Assembly (NCBI GenBank): GCA_964036315.1
Contig: OZ038496.1
Location: 15,407,524-15,471,523 of the forward strand
DNA length: 64,000 nucleotides
Reading direction: 5' to 3'
Origin: Acanthosepion esculentum
Lineage: Eukaryota > Mollusca > Cephalopoda > Sepiida > Sepiidae
A program made the position numbers and the translations under genes. Positions within the stretch are counted from its first letter, which is position 1; each line of letters begins with the position of its first letter. Shown here one piece after another: positions 44,811 to 55,368 of this stretch. The notes under the pieces are model-generated. The model was not told the origin of the DNA. It searched no databases and worked only from the letters and a program-made list of their open reading frames with translations.

Positions 44811-45348
44811 TGTAGTGGACCATGCCGTGTGTGAATGTGTGAAGAGAAGATGAGTTATCTCTAGGTTAAGGCTTCCGCTGGTCGGTCCAGCTACATAAGA
44901 ATGTTGGACTTTAATGGAGTCCAAAGAAACAAACAAGACCGATATACATGTATGCGAACAAATATATATTAATAACAAATAGATTAATACACGAATTACA
45001 AATACATAGAAGACATGAATAAAATGTTACAGTCTGTAAGGAAAGTTGTGTGTGTGTTGAGTTGAATGTCCGTACGGGGGTGAATTTTGTTTTAGCGTGT
45101 TCCCAGAATATGGGAAACGCTGGTTGTGTATAAGAGTTCACATATTGGAAATTTTTAGAGAAAGTTTTTTGTACCTCGCCCCACGTGCGAGGTTTCTGCC
45201 CGCGGCCGAAATCGACATAGTTGCTCACACGTGCGCGTAAGCAGAGAAAAAGAGAGAAAGAGGCGAAAGGTCAGCCAGTATTTATACTCCCGGGAGAGAG
45301 AGACGCCTGGTGAAGGGTTAAGGAAATGAAGAGGAGCTAACTGCGACA
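44811..45348 (+). mobile_element. solo LTR, family A, TSD CATT
   Basis: Starts TGTAGTGGACC, ends GGAGCTAACTGCGACA, with CATT on both sides (44807-44810, 45349-45352). Internal landmarks are AACAAACAAGACCGATATA, GAGGCGAAAGG and a TATA-like CAGTATTTATACTCC about 80 bp before the end. Same family as 48462-49149 (minus) and 57446-57893. No internal region remains, so it is a recombination product of an LTR retrotransposon. Confidence 0.8.
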
Positions 45349-45625
45349 CATTTGCTTTTCTTTTTCTTTTCTGTATACATTTACAATACACATGCATCCC
45401 CGTTCTTTTCTTTTCTTTTCTTTTCTTCACCCTTCTTTTTTCTTCTTTCTTCTCCATATCCGCTTCCTTTCTATTACACTCAACGTCATGTTTTTCGACC
45501 GTCACGCGCCTGTTTATTTATTTTTGAAAAATAATGTAGCGTTCTTGGTGTGTTTTGAAAAATATTGCCTGATGAGACCGTGAGGTCGAAACCAAGATCA
45601 CGTATTCAATTGACCTCCTGATTTT
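45349..45625 (+). other. C/T-rich repeat end with hammerhead-like motif
   Basis: A TTTTC-rich tract (45360-45450) leads to GTTTATTTATTTTTGAAAAA, as at 19130. At 45569-45590 lie CTGATGA, a perfect GACC/GGTC stem with GTGA loop and GAAAC. TCTTGGT (45543-45549) can pair with ACCAAGA (45591-45597), as in a type III hammerhead. The base at the cleavage position is G, which is not permitted, and stem I is weak. Confidence 0.45.
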
Positions 45626-45628
45626 TAA

Positions 45629-45629
45629 A

Positions 45630-45688
<59 letters not shown>
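45629..45688. repeat. (TA)n microsatellite
   Basis: Adjoins the left end of the mariner element. Confidence 0.95.
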
Positions 45689-45691
<3 letters not shown>

Positions 45692-45694
45692 ATA

Positions 45695-46552
45695 CAGGTT
45701 GTCCCAAAAGTCACCAAGAGATTTAAAAATTTAATAACTCCATTAGTTTTTTTAACATTTCTCCACAATACCACAGTATTATATAGATTTGATATGGGAA
45801 ATAAATTTACTCTTGTTGAGAAAAATTACATTTATTAAGTGGTGCTTATTTTCAACTTCGACCGAACATATCCTTTTTAAGTACTTTTCTATCACAGCCC
45901 TCACTGTTTCAGGTTCTAGTGCTTTGGTGTCTCTCTGAATGTGTCCTTCAGTCGCTGGAGAGTCTGGGGCTTGTTGACATAAAACTCTTTTTTTGGGATA
46001 GCCTCATAGGAAGAACTTAAGGCTTGTCGGACCCGAGTAACATGGTAGCCAGTTTATGCCGCAACCACGAGAAGTTATTCTTTTCCACAAAATTTGCCAG
46101 AGAAGCTAGATTTTGGCCATTGTTATATGTTGCTGTTACTCCATCTTGTTCTCCAAAAACAAATTGATGCATTTAAAAATTAGTTGGAATGATGCCCGGG
46201 AGATCCCAAAACTATCGAGATCGCCTTCAAGTTAATGCGTTCACATCTTCTTCGATATTCTCCTTTACTCATTCAAATACTCCTTTGTTCCTAATCGAAC
46301 ATAGTATGCCACTTCATGGAAGATCACATAATGATTCGTTACTTTCAAAACTTACGTAGTGGCGACGATATTCTGTTGAGTTTGAATTATTGATCCTTGG
46401 TACAAAGATTTCACTACTTATGTTCATTTTTCAGTGGTGTATATTTACATGATTCATTTACAAAGCCTTTTTTAATAAAATACCTGAAGGAAAACTGAGA
46501 AAAGTTAATAAATAAAACAGTTATTAAACATTCAGACTCCTTGGTGACTTTT

Positions 46553-46557
<5 letters not shown>
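45695..46557 (-). mobile_element. mariner-superfamily transposon relic
   Basis: Left end CAGGTTGTCCCAAAAGTCACC; right end, inverted, TCACAAAAGTCACCAAGGAG, so TIRs are visible although the outer right end has merged into (TA)n. Minus-strand frame near 45990-45850: GYPKKEFYVNKPQTLQRLKD and ALEPETVRAVIEKYLKRI, the C-terminus of a mariner-like transposase group with DYFLWGY. The rest is badly decayed. Confidence 0.7.

Positions 46558-46607
<50 letters not shown>
46558..46607. repeat. (TA)n microsatellite
   Basis: Between the mariner right end and the SINE fragment. Confidence 0.95.
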
Positions 46608-46610
<3 letters not shown>

Positions 46611-46910
46611 GATGAGCTGTGATACAGCGAAACTGGCTTGTATATGGTATATGGATGACTTGCTCTCGTTCGCCGATTGGGCACGATGGGGAAAGGGAAT
46701 TTTAAAATCAGTAGCTGCTCCTGCTTATAACGCATTGCTCTTTCGCACCCTAGCTGTTGATTTGGAGTTTATATACATCACGTATATAATACGTTAAACG
46801 ATTCCCTTTCTCTGCCGTGCGCCGATAACCGATGCCAAATCGGTTGAGTTTCGATCCCAGTTTGAAGCAATCGGATGTCTAGCCACACTGCTGAACCACT
46901 AATCTGTGAA
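46608..46910 (+). mobile_element. rearranged fragments of the hammerhead SINE
   Basis: At 46608-46632 the hammerhead half ATGATGA, GCTGT/ACAGC, GAAAC survives. At 46818-46905 a plus-strand tRNA-like part has GCGCCGAT, GAGTTTCGATCC (B box), ATGTCTAGCCACACTG and a broken core. The A box is deleted. Confidence 0.5.
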
Positions 46911-46914
46911 CCAA

Positions 46915-47010
46915 CTCCCAAGCGGATATTTCCTCGATCGCTACAATCTTAAACTGTTCAAGTCTAGCGTTAACAGTTAGCTTCCTCTACTGTTTATGGC
47001 GATTTAAGCC
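46915..47010 (+). mobile_element. CR1/Jockey-like LINE C-terminal scrap
   Basis: NQLPSGYFLDRYNLKLFKSS then VNS and a stop. Confidence 0.55.
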
Positions 47011-47470
47011 GCAAATATTAGTCAATACAGGAAGAACACGGAACATAAATTGAAAGTTTAAAGGAATATTATTGAAATTCGTTTAAATACTATTGGAATA
47101 ATAGTTCTTGTTGTAGACAAATTGTTCTCTTTGTGGCTATACATTATAATGATACAATATAAGTCCACTTAACTGAAGTCCTTGGTTTGTAGAATGGTTT
47201 ACCTACTAATATAGTACGGCTCTCATGTCATAACTTCAGGTAGAATCAGAGACGTCTTTAACGTCCTATGCCTTGCAGATCTCGGCAGAAAAGAGGGAGA
47301 GAAAAAGAAGCGAATAGCGTTCTTTGATAATTGGCGCTAACATATTCTGGTTAGTGATTAGTTGGTTTGAAAAGGTGTATTGACCAAGCAAATACGCTAT
47401 ACGTGATTTCTAGAGAGTGCAGTTGACCAAGGGAGATAACTTACTTACCTAATATATATATTATATGTTT
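47010..47470. other. unrecognised stretch
   Basis: No ORF or known repeat recognised; somewhat higher GC around 47240-47340. Confidence 0.35.
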
Positions 47471-47555
47471 ACATAAACTGCCTCTACCTCGAGTGGTCCT
47501 AAGGCCTTGTACAGGGTGAACATTGCTCTAAAAAACAAAAACAAAAAAAAAAAAC
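47470..47555 (+). mobile_element. LINE 3-prime tail (CTACCTCGAGTGG type) with A-run
   Basis: CTACCTCGAGTGGTCCTAAGG, then CTTGTACAGGGTGAACATTG and a broken A-run at 47530-47555. Confidence 0.5.
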
Positions 47556-47865
47556 AGGTAAACTGGGGGACTCCTGTATTAATATGAAGTAATCTAGAAA
47601 CATCCCGTTCAAAACAATCTTAATAACTGATTTGTAAGGAAAGCTCTAACATCAGCTAACACCCAACCAAGTGTGAATTTTCAAAAGGTTCTTAAGCCAT
47701 GAAAGGGTGGTGTCTGTAGCCAGACACAAGTTAATGAGACATATGTCAATGCTACTAATTTACAACATTTTCAAGCCAGTCTTGAGTTTCAAACAACTTT
47801 AGTCATATAAATGCATGTATGTGATCAAAACAAGTGACTTTGGTTATTGGTGACTCAATTTAAGG

Positions 47866-47973
47866 TGACTCATTTACATATGAAGTCACAAAAACTAAAA
47901 AATAGCTATAGCTATTACCCATGAGTTAGTTGAGTGCCTACTACTTCTCGTGAGTCAGTAACACTATACTACA
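47866..47973 (+). repeat. Gypsy 5-prime LTR, 108 bp
   Basis: TGACTCATTTACATATGAAG to ACTACA. Shares GTTGAGTGCCTACTACTTCT and CGTGAGTCAGTAACACT with the 3-prime LTR. The TATA-like box of the 3-prime copy (ACTATAAATAGC) is mutated here. Unusually short for a Gypsy LTR. Confidence 0.7.
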
Positions 47974-47974
47974 A

Positions 47975-47984
47975 TGGCGTCGCC
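47975..47984 (+). promoter_or_regulatory. possible tRNA primer-binding site
   Basis: TGGCGTCGCC begins two bases after the LTR end. TGG is the usual start of a primer-binding site. Which tRNA would prime is not determined. Confidence 0.35.
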
Positions 47985-47997
47985 GATATCTAAGTAA

Positions 47998-48461
47998 ATG
48001 AACGAACAATTATCACTGAATAATTACGAATACGCACAAGCGTGGCTTAGGACACTAGTAACCAAAGCTAGAACAGAAATTCTGAAGGATTTAAGATCAG
48101 GTGAAGGAGAAAACCAAATAGCTGATCTCTTGCTGTCAATTGCTGGTTGTGTGGCCATTATAAAATTCTCAGCTATTACACACCTAAGACAGTTGGAAGA
48201 AATGGCGTTTGACGATATAAGTCAACTAACAGTGAAAAACATAGCACCCAAGAAAAAAACTAGTGAATGCAGAGAGCTCTAAGTTTATGAATATTTCTCA
48301 AAAAGCCAATGAATCTGTTATTGAATATGTTCGTTTAAAACAGGTTGCTAAATATTGTGAATTTGAGAAACTGGGATCGGAAAACCAATCAATTTAAGAG
48401 GATTTGATCCAAATAAAATTGGTAAACTGCCTTTAAAATAAGGAGTATCGGTAAATGACTC
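47998..48461 (+). pseudogene. Gypsy gag, N-terminal part
   Basis: An open frame from 47998 (MNEQLSLNNYEYAQAWLRTL) runs 94 codons; an upstream ATG at 47974 meets a stop after seven codons. Frame changes continue with NISQKANESVIEYVRLKQVA, a typical Gypsy capsid stretch, and then stop. It is cut at 48461 by the solo LTR. Role in the family: capsid protein. Confidence 0.6.
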
Positions 48462-48758
48462 TGTCGGAGTTACCTTCTCCTTAATTTCCAAATTGTCACT
48501 AGGGGGTCATTCTCCTTATACTATAAATACTGAGCGACTTCTCGCCTCGTTCTCTTTTTCATTTCTTCATTTCAGCGGCTACAATGTAAGCTCTCTTAGA
48601 AGATTCGCGTCTTCCCATTTGTGGGAGACGCCATGAACATTATACACACATACACGTACGTACGAACATTCACCAAAGAACAGACACAAACGTTCAGAAA
48701 CCCACAAATATTATTGTCTATGTTCATTGTAAAATTGTTTTATTTAATACATATATTT

Positions 48759-48830
<72 letters not shown>

Positions 48831-48944
48831 CAAAAACAAAAACAATATATATATATTATATACATATTATATATATATAACAAAAACAAAATAAAAAACA
48901 GTAAACTCACATATTCGGATTTTGCTTTGTCTTTTCCACATTTT

Positions 48945-49010
<66 letters not shown>

Positions 49011-49149
49011 TTTGTTTGTCTTCTTTATCTTCAGCTGGACTTAATTCAAGTCCGGCCATTTTCTTGTAGTTGGACCTTTTTAATATTCTACCAGGAGTTA
49101 CACACGTGTTTCTAATACAAACTCACATTAACACACACGGTCCTCTACA
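48462..49149 (-). mobile_element. solo LTR, family A, TSD ACTC, inside gag
   Basis: Minus-strand start TGTAGAGGACC (at 49149) and end AACTCCGACA (at 48462). ACTC flanks both sides (48458-48461, 49150-49153). Two (TA)n tracts (48764-48828, 48950-49006) have expanded inside, making it 688 bp against 448 bp for the copy at 57446. Confidence 0.85.
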
Positions 49150-49153
49150 ACTC

Positions 49154-49470
49154 TAATGCATTTAAAACTGGGAAAGTTGTCACTAGAACAGTGTGTCGAA
49201 TTCATTCAACCAGAATTAATTAGAAAATTTAGTAGAACAAATGTTAGGGACCTGGTAGAAGAAATGGAGACATACACAATAAAGAAAAAAAAGGAAAATA
49301 ATGTGTACCTTTTGTGGATATCAACATCAAAGAGAGAACAAAAATGTCTGACATATAAAAAATGTGAAGTGTTTCAAAATGAATCATTTTAAAGCATGTC
49401 TAAATCCAAAAAGTAAAACGAAGAGACTGCCCAACAAAATGAAGAAGAAATAAGTACGGACGCCTATTCG
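49154..49470 (+). pseudogene. Gypsy gag, C-terminal part with zinc-knuckle motif
   Basis: MHLKLGKLSLEQCVEFIQPE continues gag after the LTR. Then CTFCGYQHQRE and CLTYKKCEVF, a degenerate nucleocapsid Cys/His region, with HFKACLNPKSK in a shifted frame. Confidence 0.6.
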
Positions 49471-49483
49471 TTGAAAAGAAAAA

Positions 49484-49687
49484 GTGAAAAAGGGATTATT
49501 AAAAATTCGAATCAACAATATTTTATTGGACATGCGACTAGATACGGGAAGCGACGTGACGTTGATACCCAGACATTTCTGGAAGAAATTAGAAAAACCA
49601 AAATTAAAAAAATGCCTTGACCAATTGAGTCAGTTCGACGGTTCCATAATAAAAACGTTAGGATATTGTGATGCCTACGTGAAATAA
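49484..49687 (+). pseudogene. Gypsy aspartic protease
   Basis: LLDMRLDTGSDVTLIPRHFW contains the DTG active-site triad of retroviral-type aspartic proteases. LSQFDGSIIKTLGY follows, as in Gypsy proteases. The frame is open for 67 codons and then stops. In the family it matures the Gag-Pol polyprotein. Confidence 0.7.
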
Positions 49688-50059
49688 AAAATAAGTTTGA
49701 CGCATTACCAACTATCGTGGCAAACTGAAAGAATCCTGGTCTAATAGGAAATGATGTATTGAACATAAATTTGAAAAAATAGTAAACAAAGTCAAGGTAG
49801 AAGAAACTGGAATGTTAAACTGTAGTGAACAAAACAATATCTAGATTTAAAATTCAAATGCTAAGCACTGACACATTGATTTTTTTAGAAATTAAAAAGA
49901 CTCGAATTTACAAACTTTGCTTAACACACACGCAAAAGCGAATCCAAAACAAAACTCGTGAAATTTTACACCTTGATACCAAATGTTTTTCGGCCAATAG
50001 AAAACTAGGAAACATTTAAAAACAAAATTCAAATAATCTTCGATTCTCAGAAACAAATT

Positions 50060-50645
50060 ATTTTACGGACCTTTTCGCGAGCCGACGCGAAGTTTATTCG
50101 TTGTCCAATGGAAAGGTCCGAATCATATCCGGGAGGGAATTCCCAAATGGCCTTTTCAAGCCCCACAAACAAAATAAAAAGACGGGCAAGTTCACCTGTC
50201 ACCAGAGAGAAGACGAGCGTATTAACACGTCCCTTGACAAACGTCAAGCGATCGTTATTATTATCTCTACCTTTCTCCCTCACTTCTTTTATACTTGATA
50301 AACGAACGGAACATTTTAAGACTGAGCGATTACTTCAAAGACATTCCTACCCTACGATAACGCTCATACATACATCCACACATACGTTCCTACCTACGTA
50401 CACATAAACTCATTCTTGCAAGGACTACTACGAACATTTTGACGACCTTGTATCAACAAAATACATTAATTTTATTTGTAGAGACCTTAATTGATTTATA
50501 TGTATATAAATTTGTTGTTTCACTTTACAAATTGATTTTCTTGTTTTATACCCCTCTTATAGTGGGCTATCTAACTAACAAGGCCAAATCAAACTAATCT
50601 GTTTCAACACTCATACACTTCACTATAACTGATAACCCACTATAA
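50060..50645. other. unidentified insertion between protease and RT
   Basis: No Gypsy motif is readable between the linker (NRKLGNI, 50010) and the RT start. Near its right side TATAGTGGGCTATC (50568-50581) and GATAACCCACTATA (50631-50644) are inverted repeats with one mismatch. It may be another solo LTR or a small element; ends were not resolved. Confidence 0.3.
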
Positions 50646-50784
50646 AACTATGAAGCAAATTTAAGACTAAAAGATAATCTCCGCCCCCCCCGCCTCATAT
50701 TTTCAAGCACGAAAAGTGTCAGTCCATCATCTACTACCAATACTTTTGGGAAAAAAAAACTAAAAAAAAAAAAAATACTGGAAC

Positions 50785-51230
50785 AGGATCTACTTGAACG
50801 AGTTCCACCAGGAGGAAAAATATTCCACCCCCACATTAGTAATTTTAAGAAAGAAGAATGGGGATATGCATATTTGTGGTGACTACAAAATAGGCATAAA
50901 CCATAATATGTGCAGACTCATATCCTATCCCCAAAGTAGAATGGGCTTTGAACTCCTTTGCGGGTAGAAAACATTCTCTAAAATTGATCTAATGTCGGCG
51001 TACCATCAACTGCCTATTACCAAAGACTTTAAAGAAGTCTCAACAATAAACACGCCAATAGCCTTGTTAAGATGAAAAGAATACCCTATGGAATTAAAAC
51101 CGCAAGTGCGAATTTTCAAAGAGCTATAGAATAAGTTATTGGTAGCGATATAAAAATACAATATGTGACCAGGATGACATTTGGGTTGGTGGTATTAACG
51201 ACGAAGAACTAAAATTGGAAAACCAGTATG
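50785..51230 (+). pseudogene. Gypsy reverse transcriptase
   Basis: ILRKKNGDMHICGDYK (fingers), KIDLMSAYHQLPI with the first catalytic Asp, IPYGIKTASANFQRAIE (primer grip region) and QDDIWVG (51168-51188), the YxDD box with both Asp kept. At least four frameshifts or stops interrupt the domain. Confidence 0.75.
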
Positions 51231-51474
51231 GTTTTAAATAAATTAAAAAAATCTGAATTAACAATTAACGAAAAAAAATATGTACACTAGTACACAACAT
51301 ATCTAACGAAGGCATATCACCAGACCAGTCTTTAATTGACAAAATATTAAAAGTTAAAGTACCTAAGAACAAAAGAATTGGAATCTTTCTTAGGACTTGT
51401 AAATTTTGTACAGACGATATGTAGAGCGATACTCTGAAGTGACAGAACCTTTTGCGGTTTTAAGAAAAAAAGAA

Positions 51475-51836
51475 TGTGGAATTTATTTGGACAACAGAAC
51501 AACAAGTGGCATTTGAAAATTTAAAAGCTGTTCTAGCAAAGAAGCCAGTAGTAAAAATATTCGATCCTAGAAAGGAAATAGCAGTAAAAATGTCGCAAGT
51601 GAACACACGATTTCGGGAATATTAGATCAGGATGGACATCTTATTATGTATCTTTCAAGAAAATTTTCAAAAGCCGAATTGAACTACTCAAATATTGAGA
51701 AAGAAGCGTTGGCCATAATATGGACGACAAAGAGAGCTCGTCTGTTTTTGATTGGAAAGAAATTCCTACTAATGTCCGACCACAGACCTATAGAATTCAT
51801 ATTTAATCCTCGGAAGGAACTTCTAGAATTCTAAGA
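51475..51836 (+). pseudogene. Gypsy RNase H
   Basis: FENLKAVLAKKPVVKIFDPR, then a frameshift at the KCDAS block where two bases appear lost (AAAATGTCGCAAGT), removing the first catalytic Asp. A 62-codon open frame follows: YLSRKFSKAELNYSNIEKEA (catalytic Glu region) and LMSDHRPIEFIF (catalytic Asp). Confidence 0.75.
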
Positions 51837-52065
51837 TGGACCGTAATATTGATGGCGTTTGACTTTGATATTGAGTACGTGAAAGGCAATACCATTCTGC
51901 ATGTAGACGCTTTGTCGAGATTACTTTTAAAAGTGAGAAAGAGGGGGACAAATTCGAAAATACTTTCTTACACTGGGTCGAAGCTGATATTTTGTCGATA
52001 GACAAATTAGCTGAGGATACGAAACGAGATACCATATTAAACAGTATATTGTTCAGGATAAAAAT

Positions 52066-52609
52066 AATAAGTGGAATAACTGCTCACGGCCAGAAAGGCG
52101 TTTTAAAGGGGTTAAACACAAATTAACTGTAGAAAAGAGCGTAATTTGCAATGGAGATGTAGTGGTTCTGTCATCAACGCCAAGGAGCAAAATTATAAAA
52201 AGTATACATGATGATGTTCATTGCGAAATAACGTCTACGCAAATGAGAATAAAGCTAGTGGCATGGTGGCCAGGCTAGTCTACAGATGTAGACGAATACA
52301 TAAAAATGTGTAAAATGTGAATGAAATTTAGACAGACAAAACACATATATGGCCTTAAGAGTCGCAACATTGGGATAGAGTACACGTGGACCATGCCCAT
52401 GTTAATGGAGTGCGATTATTACTAATGCTGGTAGATTCGTATTCAGACTGGCCAGAAGTAATAAAAGTTTCCAACAAAAGAAGTTCGGCTGTGAAACAAG
52501 CGTTAAAGATAATATTTTCAAGAAATGGAATTCCGAAAACGCTAGTATCTGACAACGCCCCAGAGTTCCGTGATGAGGAACTATGCCAATAGTTGAACAA
52601 AATTAGATG
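52066..52609 (+). pseudogene. Gypsy integrase, copy 1
   Basis: The zinc-binding region (HDDVHCEITSTQMR, CKMC in a shifted frame) is followed by the catalytic core: WDRVHVDHAHVNGVRLLLML (first Asp), SKRNGIPK-like SRNGIPKTLVSDNAPEF (second Asp) and DEELCQ (Glu). A solo LTR interrupts it at 52610; the C-terminal part NKEVQTIKNGFKI and LLLSYKTMPH resumes at 53571. Confidence 0.75.
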
Positions 52610-53566
52610 TGTAGAGGTCACTAGGGCCTCTTGTATTTATATTAATGCAAAATACCATAAAATATGAAACAATAAGAAGCAACATTCAACAAGAGAAATG
52701 GCATAAGTAAATGGATTTTATATATGCATACCAATTGTCAGACAGTAATTCAGTGAATTTACAGATTTAGTTGAAGTATGTATTTGTTATTTGGAAATTT
52801 ATTTTTGGCAAGTGAAATTTTCCTGTGAAGAATGTTCCTTTTTTGTGAGATTGAGTGTGAGAATCTATAATTAATAAATCTGTTTAAATTAATTAAACAA
52901 TTCGTAACATTTTCTATAGTTGAACGTTCAGTGTTTAAATATAGCAGGAATTATTTATCTTTAACTGTTTGAATTGCTTAAGGCGTTCAAAGTAAAGTAT
53001 TTTACTGCTGATGAAAAAAAGAAGTTGATAAGTTTCTGTGTCCTTGATGTTGAACGAGCGAATGTTCATAGATCTTCATAGATGTTCGTAGATGTCCATA
53101 CGTACGTGTGTGCGTGCGTGTGTGTCATGACGTTTAATAGCATTTTCTCCTAAGGGACAAACGCGATCTCTCCACAGAGCTACATTGCCGTGGGTCTGAG
53201 AAAAAAGGAAAGAGAAAGAATCAAGATGTCGCTAAGTATTTATAAGTAATGTGAATCACGTGATAGGCTCGCGAACACATAACCAGATTTGGGCGGAAAA
53301 TTAAGTTTGAACAGGCCAACTCAAGATCAACCGTGCGGATGTAGGCAGAAACATTATATTGGTATTAATGGGCCAATCAAAACGTCAGCTACTGCAAACC
53401 TAGCCTGGAGCCTATAAGTGTTTAGCTTGTACAAGATTTTAGAAGTTTGCGCGTGAAAATACACAAAATACAGTTTTAATGTTTATTGTCTAATCAAGAC
53501 GTTGTTAAATAACTGCATTATTGAAATTAGATGTGATCCACTGAAATGTAGACGTTAGGTTCTACA
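52610..53566 (+). mobile_element. solo LTR, family C, in integrase copy 1
   Basis: Starts TGTAGAGGTCACTAGG, ends TTAGGTTCTACA, length 957 bp, flanked by GATG (52606-52609) and GGTG (53567-53570), a 4-bp duplication with one substitution. Removing it with one flank joins ATTAGATG to CAAACC and restores the integrase frame (NKIRCKPYKT). TATA-like TATTTATAAG is at 53237. Internal sequence differs from families A and B. Confidence 0.7.
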
Positions 53567-53730
53567 GGTGCAAACCATATAAAACCAATTCCGTAACATC
53601 CGCAACTAAACTGATTAACAGAAAGGAGGTGCAAACTATAAAAAACGGATTCAAAATATGAGTACAACGGAAAGAGAAGATAGAAACATTTCTTCCTAGA
53701 TTGTTGCTAAGCTATAAGACAATGCCACAT

Positions 53731-54415
53731 AATAAGTGGAATAACTGCTCACGGACAGAAAGGCGTTTTAAAGAGGTTAAACACAAATTAACTGTAGAAA
53801 AGAGCGTAATTTGTAATGGAGATGTAGTGATTCTGCCATCAACACAACGGAGAAAAATTATAAAAAGTATACATGACGGTGTTCATTGCGGAATAACGTC
53901 TACGTAATAGAAATTAAGGCCAGAGGGATGGTGGCCAGGCTATTCTACAGACGTAGAAGGATATATAAAAAGGTGCAAAATGTGCAATGTCAGAAGAAAA
54001 TTTAGACAGCCAAAAACACATACATGGCCTTGGGACATGGCCTAACCTTGGGACAGAGTACACATGGATCATGCCCATGTTAATGGAGTGGGATTATTAT
54101 TAATACTGATAGAATCGTATTGTGGCTGGCCAGAAGTAATACAGATTTTCAACAAAAGATGTCCGACTGTGAAACAAGCGTTGAGGATCATATTTTCAAG
54201 AAATGGAATTCCGAAAACGGAAGGAACTATGCCAATGGTTGAACAAAATTGGAAGGAAACTATATAAAACCCTTTCGTACCATCCGCAATCAAACTGATT
54301 AGCAGAAAAGATGGTGCAAACTATAAAAAACGGATTGAAAATACGTGTTCAACAGAAAGTAAAAGAGAAAAATTTCTTCCAACATTGTTGATAAGCTATA
54401 GAACCATACCACATT
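53731..54415 (+). pseudogene. Gypsy integrase, duplicated copy 2
   Basis: A tandem duplicate of 52066-53730 without the solo LTR: ICNGDVVILPSTQRRKIIKS, HDGVHCGITST, MDHAHVNGVGLLLILI and SRNGIPKT. A deletion of about 32 bp removes the SDNAPEF block with the second catalytic Asp. YHPQSN and QTIKNGLKIRVQQK follow. Confidence 0.75.
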
Positions 54416-54674
54416 GTCATAGTATGACTGGAGTTACCTCCCCGTAGATGGAAGTTTAACAATAAGGATATAGGTGGCAGAAAGAGGGCTGCCGCTGTAT
54501 GAGTACACACGCGTCCTTGTTTCTTCTTTCAACTTACTACTACGCATGCTCTTAATAGAACGAATACTATTTCACACATGCTGGAAGATGGAAAAGCCCG
54601 TCCACCCTCATGGGTAAACAAATTAGAGTCCCATTGACCATATCTTATGACATCATAGAAAAACTGTGGTATAA
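54416..54674. other. unassigned segment after integrase copy 2
   Basis: Begins TGTCATAGTATGACTGG. May be pol-linked (HCHSMTGVTS readable) or the edge of another insertion; no clear motif. Confidence 0.3.
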
Positions 54675-54975
54675 AAATAATCAGTCATGTGCCATGCGTG
54701 ATACACGCTTAGGCGATCATGTATCTTTCGATACATGACTGACAAGGCAGATGTTTTTCCCGCTGTAGGTTGCCATTTCTTCCCGCGGTCGACCAGTTGC
54801 CATCCAAAGCTATAGAACCCGGTCTACCCTTCTATTTACCCATAGCTGGGCGAAGAAGAAGATGATTTCCACCTTTCCCAAGAGTATTAGCACGTAAGTG
54901 AATGTAATGGATTCGAATGAAATTCGAACTCAGCTCTCCGATTCCTCAATCCGAGCCACTATCCATTACTCCATA
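54675..54975 (-). mobile_element. tRNA-derived SINE (ACATGACTG tail type), copy 2
   Basis: Minus strand: ATGGAGTAATGGATAGTGG, B-box-like GAGTTCGAATTTC, CCAGCTATGGGTAAATAG, GTCATGTATCGAAAGATACA. Same family as 35520 and 62678. Inserted in the Gypsy element. Confidence 0.75.
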
Positions 54976-55004
54976 AAAAGAGCAGTGAATCTAATCTACA
55001 AGAA

Positions 55005-55368
55005 GCAAGATTCATAATGCAAAGTGGACAGAACACTATGACAATAGGAAAAATGGAAATTGGATATTAGCGCATGCAGACCAAATTAGATTGCAACACG
55101 ATAGAGATGAAGAGATGTATATTGAGCCTGAAAGTAATGAAGGCGAAAGTGTCACGTCGGGGCAGACAAACATGACTGTGAAAACGAGAGTAATACAGAC
55201 TCTGAAGACGAACAATCGTTGGTGGAACACTCCTATGAAAAAAAAGAAAAAAGATCACCATCTCACATATCTTGTAGGGGAAGGGAGAATGATAGCGAGG
55301 AGACAAAAGTTCCCAGAAGTACCAAGGAAAATAGTGGGAGAAAACCTCTTCGGTACAGAGAGATAAGG
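55005..55368 (+). pseudogene. Gypsy pol C-terminus and polypurine tract
   Basis: TEHYDNRKNGNWILAHADQI and LQHDRDEEMYIEPESNEGES, then a frameshift to NTDSEDEQSLVEHS and RKPLRYREIR. The purine run AGAGAGATAAGG (55357-55368) directly abuts the 3-prime LTR and is the likely plus-strand priming site. Confidence 0.65.

Noticed and set aside
54416..55042. Apparent LTR with ends TGTCATAG and CTATGACA
   Set aside because: The right end lies in pol coding sequence (HYDNRKNGNW) and no target-site duplication is present, so the inverted match looks accidental.
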